Assembly (NCBI GenBank): GCA_046306335.1
Contig: JBKDXM010000136.1
Location: 37,514 to 101,513, forward strand
Reading direction: 5' to 3'
Length of the DNA stretch: 64,000 nt
Source: UBA2386 sp046306335
GTDB lineage: Bacteria; Planctomycetota; UBA1135; UBA2386
A program made the position numbers and the translations under genes. Below, in pieces: positions 8,573 to 19,299 of this stretch. Below the pieces are notes generated by a model. That model searched no databases and was not told where the DNA came from. It saw only the letters and a program-made list of their open reading frames with translations. Position 1 is the first letter of the stretch. Each line of letters begins with the position of its first letter.

Positions 8573-9939
8573 CAGCGCCACCTCGTCGCCATGGTCACGG
8601 CGTGGCCGGCGCGGGCGAAGGTGCTGCGGGCGCGGCCCCAGCGCACGCTGACCCCGCGGGCGAAGCCGGCGCTGCGCGCGGCCGGCGCCGCGCGCAGTTC
8701 CGCGCCGACGATCAGCGTCAACGAGGTGACCAGCGCGAGCCAGTGGTAGATGAGGTCGAAGTGGCCCCGGTTGAGGAAGAACGCGCCCACCAGGAAGCCG
8801 ACCGTCGTCGCCTCCATCATGCGCGCGTAGACCGACGCCCAGCCGAGGTCCGGACGCAGGACGGTGGCGCGGTGCACGCGGGCGCAGGCGAAGAAGACCG
8901 AAGCCAACAGCAGCAGGTAGACGACGAAGGCGATGCTGCCGCTCTCGGCCCAGATCTGCAGGTAGCTGTTGTGGGCGACGTAGGTTGTGCCATCCGGCGG
9001 CAGCGGCACCACCGAGTACTCCTTGTAGCGCGGCTGGAAGTTGCGCAGGCCGACGCCGAGCAGCGGATTGTCGCCGACCATGCGCATGGCCGTCGCCCAC
9101 GCCGTCAACCGCGCGTTGGCCGACGCCTCCTTGCTGTCGCCGATCGACGACAGGCGCTCGATCACCGACTCCGGCGCCAGCAACAGGAAGGCGCCGGCGG
9201 CGGCGGCGAGGCCGAGGCCGGCGCGGACGATCTGGCCGGAGCGCCACGCCATCCACAGCATCGTGGCGGTGAGCGCCAGGAAGGCGCCGCGGCTGTGCGT
9301 CAGCACGATCGTCACCACCGACAACAGCGCCGCCGCCATCGTGAGCCGCACCACCCACCGGCGGCCGTCCAGGCGGCCGAGGTACCACAGCAGCGGCAGG
9401 TTCATCACCATCGCCAGGGCGAAGTCGTTGTTGTCCTCCAGCATGCCGCCGGGCCCGCGCAGGATCGGACGGCCGCCGGCGAGGATGCCGAGCAGGCCGT
9501 TCTTCACGCCGAAGAACCCGAGCGACACGGCGATGGTCCACAGCAGCAGGCGCAGGCGTTCCCGGGTGTCCACCTGGGCGGTGGTGAACAGCGCGATCAG
9601 CACGATCTTGAGGAACTCGACGAAGTACTGGTTGGTGTAGTCGTTCTGGTGCTCGGCGAAGGCGTAGCTGAGCGTCACCAGGAACGCCAAGGCCGTCATC
9701 AGCAGCGTGCGCGCGTCCCATCGGGCGAAGCGGCGCGCTCCCTGTTCGTTGGCCCACCAGCCGAGGAACATGGCGAAGCCGACGAAGAACGACATGCGCA
9801 TGCTGCGGGCGAATCCCCAGCACAGGTCCTGCGGCCGCATGTAGGCGAGCCAGCTGAACAGCAGCAGGCCCACGAACGGTCGCCGGATGCTGCTCGGCAG
9901 CATCAGCATGACGATCGCGAAGACCACCAGGTCGCGCAT
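8572..9939 (-). CDS. Putative O-glycosylation ligase, exosortase A-associated (Wzy/WaaL-like)
   Basis: This is a 455-residue multi-spanning membrane protein. The N-terminus, MRDLVVFAIVMLMLP followed by RRPFVGLLLFSWLAYMRPQ, matches the DUF5935-type ligase seen next to exosortase A. A large periplasmic loop contains ANARLTAWATAMRMVGDNP and GVGLRNFQ, and the HNSYLQIWAESG motif is typical of Wzy_C O-antigen ligase/polymerase enzymes. It probably polymerises the repeat unit or transfers it to protein in the periplasm. A GAGGG-like ribosome site lies 4 nt before ATG. The gene begins 11 bp after the Wzz-like gene. Confidence 0.9.
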   Translation of the reverse strand: MRDLVVFAIVMLMLPSSIRRPFVGLLLFSWLAYMRPQDLCWGFARSMRMSFFVGFAMFLGWWANEQGARRFARWDARTLLMTALAFLVTLSYAFAEHQNDYTNQYFVEFLKIVLIALFTTAQVDTRERLRLLLWTIAVSLGFFGVKNGLLGILAGGRPILRGPGGMLEDNNDFALAMVMNLPLLWYLGRLDGRRWVVRLTMAAALLSVVTIVLTHSRGAFLALTATMLWMAWRSGQIVRAGLGLAAAAGAFLLLAPESVIERLSSIGDSKEASANARLTAWATAMRMVGDNPLLGVGLRNFQPRYKEYSVVPLPPDGTTYVAHNSYLQIWAESGSIAFVVYLLLLASVFFACARVHRATVLRPDLGWASVYARMMEATTVGFLVGAFFLNRGHFDLIYHWLALVTSLTLIVGAELRAAPAARSAGFARGVSVRWGRARSTFARAGHAVTMATRWR

Positions 9940-9950
9940 CGTCCCTCGGC

Positions 9951-11645
9951 TCAGTTCCCGAGCAGGAGCGTCAACAGGTCGCGGACGAAGCCGGGCAGCC
10001 GCGTCGGCGCGCGGTACCAGGTGACCACGACGAGCACGACGAGCGCCATCAGCGCGAAGACGCCGAAGCCGGCGCGGCGGCGGCTGCGGTGCGCCACCGT
10101 CCGCTCGGCGTCCGTCTCCATGTGGCTCAGGCCGCCGAGCACCGGCAATCCGAGTCCGCGCTCGACCTCTTCCATGGTCTTGAACGTGCCCTGGAGCAGG
10201 TCCATCAGCAGGACCAGGCCGATCGCGATGCCGAGTCCGAGCACGGCACCGATCAACGAGACCACCAGGATGTTGGGATCCGTCGGCGTCGGCGGCGGCG
10301 TCGCGCGCTGCAGCGGCTGCACCGGCAGGCGCTGTTCCAGCTTGGCGAGGTACGTGCTCTGGTTCTGCGCCCACGTCGCCGCGTCGGACCGCTTCTGCTC
10401 GGCGGTCGCGACGTCCTTGCGCTTGCTCTCCAGCAACCGGAAACCCTCGGCGAAGTCCTCGATCTGCCGCGCCTCGGCGGCCAGTTCGGCGGTCACCCGC
10501 TGCAGTTCGCCGGCGGCGAGGCTGGCCGCCTTGATCGCGTCGGTGAGCCGGAGCGCGATGTCGCTGTGCGCGGGGTTGGGGATGGTGCCGTCGGCGTCGA
10601 GCGTGATGCCGAGCGCGGCGCACACGAGCAGAAGCAGCCGTTGGGTGTCGCGTTCGAGCCGGGCGCGCTCGCGGGTGCCGACCTTCCACGCCGCGATGCC
10701 CGCCTGCGCCACCTGCAATTGCGTCAGCAACGGCGCGATCTCGGGACGGCCCAGCGTCGCCGCGGTGAGCCCCTGGATCGCGCCCTTGGCGTTCTCCGGC
10801 GCGCTGGCCACGGCGGCGCGCAGCCGCGCCGCGTCGGCGACGCGGATGGTGTCCTGGATCGCGATGGCCGTAGGCTGCGTGCGCTCCGGCACCAGGGCCA
10901 GCTGCGCGCGCAACTGCTCGACCTCGGCGCCCCTCGCCTCGCATTCCTTCGCCAGATCGCGGCCGCGCTGGCGCAGTTCGAGGTGCGCCGCCTGCCGGAG
11001 ACGGTGGTCGTCCTGCTGCGTGCGCGGGTCGAGGTCCGGTCGGATCCGGTAGCGAACCTCCAGCTCCTGCTTCTCGCGCAGGTACTGCTCGTACGTGCGG
11101 TCCCACTCGCTGAAGGCGGTGTTGGCGAGTTGCAGCTGCTCGGCGTGGGAGCTGCGCAGCTTGGCGACGCGACCGGCGATCCACGAGTCGACCAGGGCGT
11201 TGGCGAAGTCCGCCGCGCGCCGGCCGTCCGTGTCCCGGTACTCGACCCGGATCAGCGCGTACGTGCGCGTGCGGTCGCCGGCGTTCGAGTCCCAGACGCG
11301 CAACCGCGCGCGCACCTTGGCCTCCTCCTGCAGTCGCCGCGCCGGATCGGCCAACGCCGCCTCCGGCCACTTCAGCGCCGCCATCGCCTCGCCCACGGCG
11401 AGCTTGATCGTCTGTTCGGCGCTGTCGACGATGCGCGCGAAGGGGTTCTCGCCCTTGGTCATCTCCGAGGCGATCTCCTGGTGCTCGACGAGCGCCTCGG
11501 CGACGTAGTAGCGCGGGATCATGTACGCGATCACGGCGCCGACCACGAGTCCGACGAGGACGATCGGGACGAGTTGCCAACGGCGGCGCCGGAGCAGGTC
11601 GACGTAGCGCTGCAGCGACAACTGCGGCAGGTCGATCTGCGTCAC
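9951..11645 (-). CDS. Wzz/GumC-like polysaccharide chain-length protein, no kinase domain
   Basis: This 564-residue inner membrane protein has a transmembrane helix at about 26-43, a long periplasmic region rich in coiled coil (about 160-460), and a second helix at about 473-495 followed by a short cytoplasmic segment and a third helix near 532-550. The N-terminal LQRYVDLLRRRRWQLVP is typical of Wzz domains. No Walker A motif is present, so the BY-kinase domain fused to many GumC proteins is absent. It probably sets polymer length together with the Wza-like lipoprotein just upstream. The GTG start is supported by GGGAGG 7 nt upstream. Confidence 0.88.
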   Translation of the reverse strand: MTQIDLPQLSLQRYVDLLRRRRWQLVPIVLVGLVVGAVIAYMIPRYYVAEALVEHQEIASEMTKGENPFARIVDSAEQTIKLAVGEAMAALKWPEAALADPARRLQEEAKVRARLRVWDSNAGDRTRTYALIRVEYRDTDGRRAADFANALVDSWIAGRVAKLRSSHAEQLQLANTAFSEWDRTYEQYLREKQELEVRYRIRPDLDPRTQQDDHRLRQAAHLELRQRGRDLAKECEARGAEVEQLRAQLALVPERTQPTAIAIQDTIRVADAARLRAAVASAPENAKGAIQGLTAATLGRPEIAPLLTQLQVAQAGIAAWKVGTRERARLERDTQRLLLLVCAALGITLDADGTIPNPAHSDIALRLTDAIKAASLAAGELQRVTAELAAEARQIEDFAEGFRLLESKRKDVATAEQKRSDAATWAQNQSTYLAKLEQRLPVQPLQRATPPPTPTDPNILVVSLIGAVLGLGIAIGLVLLMDLLQGTFKTMEEVERGLGLPVLGGLSHMETDAERTVAHRSRRRAGFGVFALMALVVLVVVTWYRAPTRLPGFVRDLLTLLLGN

Positions 11646-11712
11646 GACGACGCCTCCCGACGTCCGCCAGCGTCCTCGCCCCGCCCGCGCTGGATCGTCT
11701 GCGTGCGCATGC

Positions 11713-12534
11713 CTAGAAGCGGAAGAAGAGCGCGTTGTTCGGGGCGTCGCCGCGGATGACGTCGTAGGCGAACTGCGCCTGGGCGATGCCGAGCACGGTC
11801 TGCACGGCCAGGCCGATCGGCTCCAGGAACCGCTGCAGCAGGCGCGCCAGCAGGCCGAGGAACGTCGGCGGCACGAGGATGATGTCGCGCTCGCGGATCG
11901 GCAGGTTCATCGTCATCAAGCCCGTCGTCTGCATCTCGCGGAAGTTGATGTCGATGACGAGCGGATGCTCGGCGTCCGGTTTGATGAGGTAGACGCGGCC
12001 GAGGTTGGCGAGCGGCGTCCAACCGCAGTTGGTCATCGCGTCGAAGAAGGTCAGGTCGGTCTCGATCGGGATCTGGCCCTTCTGCGCGACCTCGCCGAAG
12101 GCGTAGAACCACTTCGACGACAGGCTGGTCAGCTGCACGATGCGCGCCTGGATCTCGAAGTCCGCGTCGACGCCAGCGGCTCGCAGCTGCGAGTTGACGA
12201 GCGCCGCGGCTTCGGCCTCGGTCTTGCCGAGCACCGCAACCGGACCGACGTAGGGGACGAAGATCGTGCCGTCGATCGCAATCGGCTGCGGCAGGGTCAA
12301 TTCGGCCAGCCGTGCGAACTGCGGCAACTGCAGCGCGTCGGGCGGCAGCAGGAACTGGATGAGGTCGCGGCCGCCGATGTAGTTCTCGGCCGCGGCGTCA
12401 CCGGCCGCCCGCGCTCCGAAACCCTTCTCCGGCATGAGCTCGCGGATGCGCTTGTCCTCGTAGCTGCCGCAGGACGCGAGCACACCCAGGGCCAGCGCAG
12501 CGAGCGCGCGGAGGAAGCGAAGAGGTCGGCGCAT
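11713..12534 (-). CDS. Polysaccharide export lipoprotein (Wza-like)
   Basis: This 273-residue lipoprotein has the lipobox LASC with Cys22 as the modified residue. It then has a Poly_export region (IGGRDLIQFLL...QPIAIDGTIFVPYVGPVAV, residues about 50-110) and an SLBB-like region (KWFYAFGEVAQKGQIPI...GRVYLIKP, about 135-190). These build the outer-membrane channel for exopolysaccharide. It is the first gene of the eight-gene XrtA operon. ATG at the MRRPL start gives a normal lipoprotein signal. A promoter-like TTGCCA-16-TAGCAT lies upstream. The C-terminal part contains an amphipathic segment as in Wza homologues. Confidence 0.88.
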   Translation of the reverse strand: MRRPLRFLRALAALALGVLASCGSYEDKRIRELMPEKGFGARAAGDAAAENYIGGRDLIQFLLPPDALQLPQFARLAELTLPQPIAIDGTIFVPYVGPVAVLGKTEAEAAALVNSQLRAAGVDADFEIQARIVQLTSLSSKWFYAFGEVAQKGQIPIETDLTFFDAMTNCGWTPLANLGRVYLIKPDAEHPLVIDINFREMQTTGLMTMNLPIRERDIILVPPTFLGLLARLLQRFLEPIGLAVQTVLGIAQAQFAYDVIRGDAPNNALFFRF

Positions 12535-12578
12535 GCAAGGGTTCAACGCGGTGGGCTGGATGAAGCGGCGATGGCCGG

Positions 12579-12606
12579 ATGCTAGGTGACCCACCGAGCC
12601 TGGCAA
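12579..12606 (-). promoter_or_regulatory. Candidate promoter of the exosortase A exopolysaccharide operon
   Basis: Reading the minus strand, TTGCCA (5 of 6 matches to the -35 consensus) is followed after 16 bp by TAGCAT as a -10 element, placing the start of transcription about 37 nt before the export lipoprotein ATG. It is the only good sigma-70-like pair in the 225-bp divergent intergenic region. It was judged by eye only. Confidence 0.4.
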
Positions 12607-12759
12607 AGCGCCGCCCCCGCTGCCCCATCCCATCGGCAGTTGCGGCGGTGCAACGTGATGCCAGTGCACGGGATGCCGCCGCGGCAGGCGGGCGAATGGG
12701 ACCGGGCCGTTACGAATCGACGCTTCGCCTGTGGGGAACCTTCCACTACGAACTCCCCG

Positions 12760-15531
12760 ATGCGGTCGAGGTCCGTGCTGATCGCCCTGTGCGTCACAGG
12801 GATGCTCGCATTCTGCGGGTGGCTCGTGGCCGCCGGTCTGCACGCGCCGCTGACGCCGCCGCCGTCCGCGCCCACCCGGCAGGACGTGCCGACTGCCGAG
12901 GCTGCGACTCCGGTCGCAGCGGACGCCGCCACCGCCGAACGCGTCGCGCCGCCCCGGCTCGCCGCGCCGCTCGCGCCCGCCGCCCCGCCGGCAGTGGCCG
13001 CCGACGACGATGCCGACCCCGACGCCGCCGCCGACGTCGGTCCGAAGGTCCTGGTCGTCCGCGGCACCCCGCCGACCCCCGTGCCGAACGCCATCGTGCA
13101 CTTCATCGACGCGGCAGCTGGCCGGGCACAGCAAGAACGCCACGGCCAGACGGTGCCCGAGCACGAATGGCCGGAGACGTTCGGGCTGCGGATCGAAGCC
13201 GACGAGCGCGGCATCGCCGAACTGCCGCCGGCCGAACGGCCCTACCTGTGCGCCGTGCGCAGCGGCGACGAGTTCGGCTTCGATTGGGTGCCGCCGCGCG
13301 ATCACACCCGCACCATCGCGCTGGCCCGCGACGAGACCGTGACCCTCGTCGCGCGCTACGCCGGCGAGGCGCCGGCGACCGCGATCCCGCTCGCGATCGT
13401 GCAGGGCTTCGTCGGCGCCGACGAGCCGCGGGCGATCTGGCGCGGCACGACCGACCGCCGCGGGCGGGCCGTCGTGCGGCACTTCCAATTGGTGCGCGAG
13501 AACCGCCAGGGCGAACAGCCGCCCGAACGCTTCGCCGCGACGGCCGCCGTGCCTGGCGCGGTGGCCAAGGCCTTCCCCGGACGACCTGCGGCCGATGCCG
13601 CCATCGAGCTCGACGTGCCGCCGCTCGGCGCGGTCCAACTCACGGTGGTCGACCACCGCGGCCAGCCGGTCCTGTCGCGCGCAACCGGCGGCCTCCGCGG
13701 CGTGGTGCAGCCGCAGTTCGCCGACCAGCAGGGTATCGCCCTGCCGGCGCGGCTGGTGCAGCCGACGGCGGAGAAGCCGCCGGGCTCGGCGCCGGTGGTG
13801 TTGCCCTGGCAAGGCGTCGGCGGCTCGGTGACGGCCTACGCGCGCTTCCCGCTCGACCGCCAGCCGGCCACCGCCGCCGCGGCGCCCGGACCCAAGGTCC
13901 CCAGCGCCACGGCCGAAGTCCGCGTGCCGCTGCGCCCCGACCAGCTCGTCGTGGCCGGGCACTTCGCGCTGCCCGACGGCACGCCGATCGAACACGCCGT
14001 CGTACGCGCCGCGCTGTGGAACCACGCGAGCGAGCTGTGGACGACCAACCTCGACTCGGTGCGCGACGGCCTGTTCGACCTCGTCGCCACGCCGACCAAC
14101 GACGTCGAGAGCTTCCTCGAACTGCGGCTCGACGGCAGGGAGGCGCCGCCGGCGGTGCGCAGCCTCCTGCCCGACGACGAGCCGGCGCTGCGGCTGGGCG
14201 CGCGGGTGCGGCTGCCGGCCCTGCGCGCGCGCAGCCGCATCGAACTCGGCGCCGTGACGCTCGCGCCGCTGCCTGCGTTGGTCACCGGCTACGTCGTCGA
14301 CGACCTCGGGGTGCCGGTCGTCGACGCCGACGTGCACGTGCAGCAGGAAGACCCGCAGGCGCCGAAGGATCGCGACCCTTGGCGCACGCTGTCGCTGTTC
14401 CGCACGCGCTCGGGCCCCGACGGCTCGTTCCGCGTCGACGGCTTCCAGCCGCCGGGCAAGCTGCGCGTCCGCGCCGACACCGACCTGCACTTCGCCGACT
14501 CCGTGCCGCTGCACACGCAGGGCCAGGACGTGCGCATCCGCATCGAGCGCAACGGCATCCTGCGCGGCCGCATCCTGCTGCCGGAGTGGTTGCCGGACGG
14601 CGCTGCCACGCTGACGCTGCGGCCGCTCGACGAGACCCTGCGGCAGCGCAACACGCGCAGCATCGAACTGTCGCGCCGGCGCGGCGGACGCTTCACCGTC
14701 GAGCCCCTGCGCGTCGGCCGCTACGACGCGCTGGTGACGGTGCGCAACCTGCGCGACCCGATCGCCGTGCTGCCAGACGTCTTCGTGCAGCCGGGCGAGA
14801 CCCGCGACGCCCGCGTGCAGCCGCTCGACCTGCGCGAGGCGCTGCACCGCTACCGCCTGCGCGCGGTCGACCAGGGCGGCAACCCGCTGGCGGTCGACGG
14901 ACCGATCCTGGCGCGCGTCACCGCGCCGGACGGCAAGCCGGTCGACCTGACGTTCCGCTGGCAGAAGGGGCGCGCCGAGCTCGTGGTGGCGAGCCACGTC
15001 GCCAACTTCACCTTCTTCGGCCGCGGCCACCAGACCGTGCGCACGCTGCTGGCGTCCGGCGACACCGACGTGATCTTGCCGGCGACGCGGCCGGCGGTGG
15101 TCACGATCCCCGGCGTGCGCGCTCTGCTCGGCCCCTATCGCAAGGTCCGCATCTCCGCCGTGCTGATCGGCGACACCGGCCTGCCCGGCAACCTGCAGGG
15201 CACCGACCAGCGCACCGGCGAACGCTTCGCCTTCGCCCGCTGGGACCTCGGCCGCAGCAGCGGCGCATGGCTCGGAGCGGGCGACACCGTCGAGATCCCG
15301 CTGATGCAGGACGGTCGATACGAGATCCTGCTGCGGCCGCACGCGACCGACAGCGAACAGTCGCCGCAGCGCGAGATGTCGCTCGGCCGGCACGCGCTGC
15401 GGGTCGACTCGTGGAACCCCGTGCGCGTGCCGATCGATGCGCTGGCGGTGAGCCGACTGGTGCAGCAACTCGACGCCCAGTGGCTGGCGCAGCGCCAGCA
15501 GCAGCAAGCCGGCGCCGGCCGCGGGCGCTAG
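12760..15531 (+). CDS. Large membrane-anchored protein with carboxypeptidase-regulatory-like repeats, function unknown
   Basis: The 923-residue product starts with an uncleaved-looking signal anchor (MRSRSVLIALCV... to about residue 26), then a Pro/Ala-rich linker (about 30-90). The remainder is beta-rich with repeats resembling CarboxypepD_reg domains, for example VTGYVVDDLGVPVVDADVHV near 500 and RSGPDGSFRVDGFQPPGKLRV near 550. Such domains are adhesion or structural modules. The ATG at MRSRSV was chosen because it places the hydrophobic segment at the N-terminus; an in-frame ATG 58 codons upstream would bury it. It is divergent from the exopolysaccharide operon. No enzymatic motif is seen. 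Confidence 0.75.
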   Translation: MRSRSVLIALCVTGMLAFCGWLVAAGLHAPLTPPPSAPTRQDVPTAEAATPVAADAATAERVAPPRLAAPLAPAAPPAVAADDDADPDAAADVGPKVLVVRGTPPTPVPNAIVHFIDAAAGRAQQERHGQTVPEHEWPETFGLRIEADERGIAELPPAERPYLCAVRSGDEFGFDWVPPRDHTRTIALARDETVTLVARYAGEAPATAIPLAIVQGFVGADEPRAIWRGTTDRRGRAVVRHFQLVRENRQGEQPPERFAATAAVPGAVAKAFPGRPAADAAIELDVPPLGAVQLTVVDHRGQPVLSRATGGLRGVVQPQFADQQGIALPARLVQPTAEKPPGSAPVVLPWQGVGGSVTAYARFPLDRQPATAAAAPGPKVPSATAEVRVPLRPDQLVVAGHFALPDGTPIEHAVVRAALWNHASELWTTNLDSVRDGLFDLVATPTNDVESFLELRLDGREAPPAVRSLLPDDEPALRLGARVRLPALRARSRIELGAVTLAPLPALVTGYVVDDLGVPVVDADVHVQQEDPQAPKDRDPWRTLSLFRTRSGPDGSFRVDGFQPPGKLRVRADTDLHFADSVPLHTQGQDVRIRIERNGILRGRILLPEWLPDGAATLTLRPLDETLRQRNTRSIELSRRRGGRFTVEPLRVGRYDALVTVRNLRDPIAVLPDVFVQPGETRDARVQPLDLREALHRYRLRAVDQGGNPLAVDGPILARVTAPDGKPVDLTFRWQKGRAELVVASHVANFTFFGRGHQTVRTLLASGDTDVILPATRPAVVTIPGVRALLGPYRKVRISAVLIGDTGLPGNLQGTDQRTGERFAFARWDLGRSSGAWLGAGDTVEIPLMQDGRYEILLRPHATDSEQSPQREMSLGRHALRVDSWNPVRVPIDALAVSRLVQQLDAQWLAQRQQQQAGAGRGR

Positions 15532-15570
15532 GAGTCTGCGTCACGAAAGGCCGCGCCGCCCGGAGCGCCG

Positions 15571-18225
<2,655 letters not shown>

Positions 18226-18302
18226 CGCCGTTGGTGTACCCGCGGACGGGCCGGCGCGCACCAGCCGGCGCGGCACGGCGGCGCGCCGCCGCGCCCGACC
18301 CG

Positions 18303-19253
18303 TCAATCGCGGCGGTCGCCGGCGCGGCGGTCGTCGGCGAGGCGGAAGGTGGCGGGCAACGGCGCGCGGAAGGTGACCAGCGCGCCGGTCGCCGGATGCG
18401 ACAGGGTCAACTCCGTGCAGTGCAGCAGGAACCACCCGCCGGGCAAGGCGGGCCCGCCGTAGCGCCGGTCGCCGACGATCGGACAGCCGAGGTGCGCGAG
18501 GTGCGCGCGCAGCTGGTGCTGGCGGCCCTGCCGCGGCCGCAACCGCAGCAGCGTCCGTCCGCCGCGCTCGGCAACGACCTCGTACTCCGTGCGCGCGGCG
18601 TCGCCGGCGGCGTCGACCACCACCTTCGGCCCACCGGCCGGCGCGTCGACGCGCGCCAGCAGCGGCGCATCGACGCTGCCGCGCGCGCGCGGCGGCCGGC
18701 CGGCGACGACGGCGTGATAGGTCTTGGCGACGCGGCCGTCGCGGAAGGCCGCGGTCAGTTGCCGCTGCGCCGCCGGGGTCAGCCCGACCAGCAGCAGCCC
18801 TGCCGTGCCGCGGTCGAGTCGGTGCGCCGGCGCCGGCCGCCACGTCGCCGTGCGGACGCCGTGGCCGGCGCGAGCGAGCCAGTCGACGACGCTCGCAGTC
18901 ACGCCGCTGCCGGCGTGCACCGCGAGACCCGCGGGCTTGTCGAGCACCAGCAGGTCGTCGTCGGCGTGAACGACGGCCGGCGCCGGCCCGGCGTCGTCGC
19001 CGCCCGCGCGCCGCCCGGCCGGCCGCGAGCCGGCGTCCGGTGTCGCGTCGGTCGCGACGTCGGCGACGCGCAGTTGCAGGCGCATGCCGACGACCAGGCG
19101 CAGGTCGCCCGTGGCCTTGCGGCCGTCGACCCGCACGCCGCCGCTGCGCAACAGCCGGTAGATCGCGCCGAGCGGCGTGCGGCGCAGCAGCTTGCGCAGC
19201 AGCCGGTCGAGGCGCTGGCCGGCCTCGTGTTCGGTGACGACGACTTCGCGCAT
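18303..19253 (-). CDS. RluA-family 23S rRNA/tRNA pseudouridine synthase
   Basis: This 316-residue protein has an N-terminal S4 RNA-binding domain (about 10-70, GQRLDRLLRKLL... IYRLLRSGGVRVDG) followed by an RluA catalytic domain. The active-site Asp lies in HRLDRGTAGLLL, and LRPRQGRQHQLRAHLAHLG and VGDRRYG are family motifs. It isomerises uridine in structured RNA; the target site (RluC or RluD type) cannot be assigned. A stretch of about 25 residues rich in Ala/Gly/Asp (about 70-95) links the two domains. It lies 46 bp downstream of rpoD. Confidence 0.88.
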   Translation of the reverse strand: MREVVVTEHEAGQRLDRLLRKLLRRTPLGAIYRLLRSGGVRVDGRKATGDLRLVVGMRLQLRVADVATDATPDAGSRPAGRRAGGDDAGPAPAVVHADDDLLVLDKPAGLAVHAGSGVTASVVDWLARAGHGVRTATWRPAPAHRLDRGTAGLLLVGLTPAAQRQLTAAFRDGRVAKTYHAVVAGRPPRARGSVDAPLLARVDAPAGGPKVVVDAAGDAARTEYEVVAERGGRTLLRLRPRQGRQHQLRAHLAHLGCPIVGDRRYGGPALPGGWFLLHCTELTLSHPATGALVTFRAPLPATFRLADDRRAGDRRD

Positions 19254-19299
19254 GGCAGGGCGGCGGCACGGTACGCGGCGCGGTGCCGCGTCGCCGGGG

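Noticed and set aside
12649..12662. A sigma-54-like TGGCA...TTGC pair on the minus strand upstream of the exopolysaccharide operon.
   Set aside because: The distance between the GG and GC dinucleotides is one base too short, and sigma-54 promoters tolerate this poorly.
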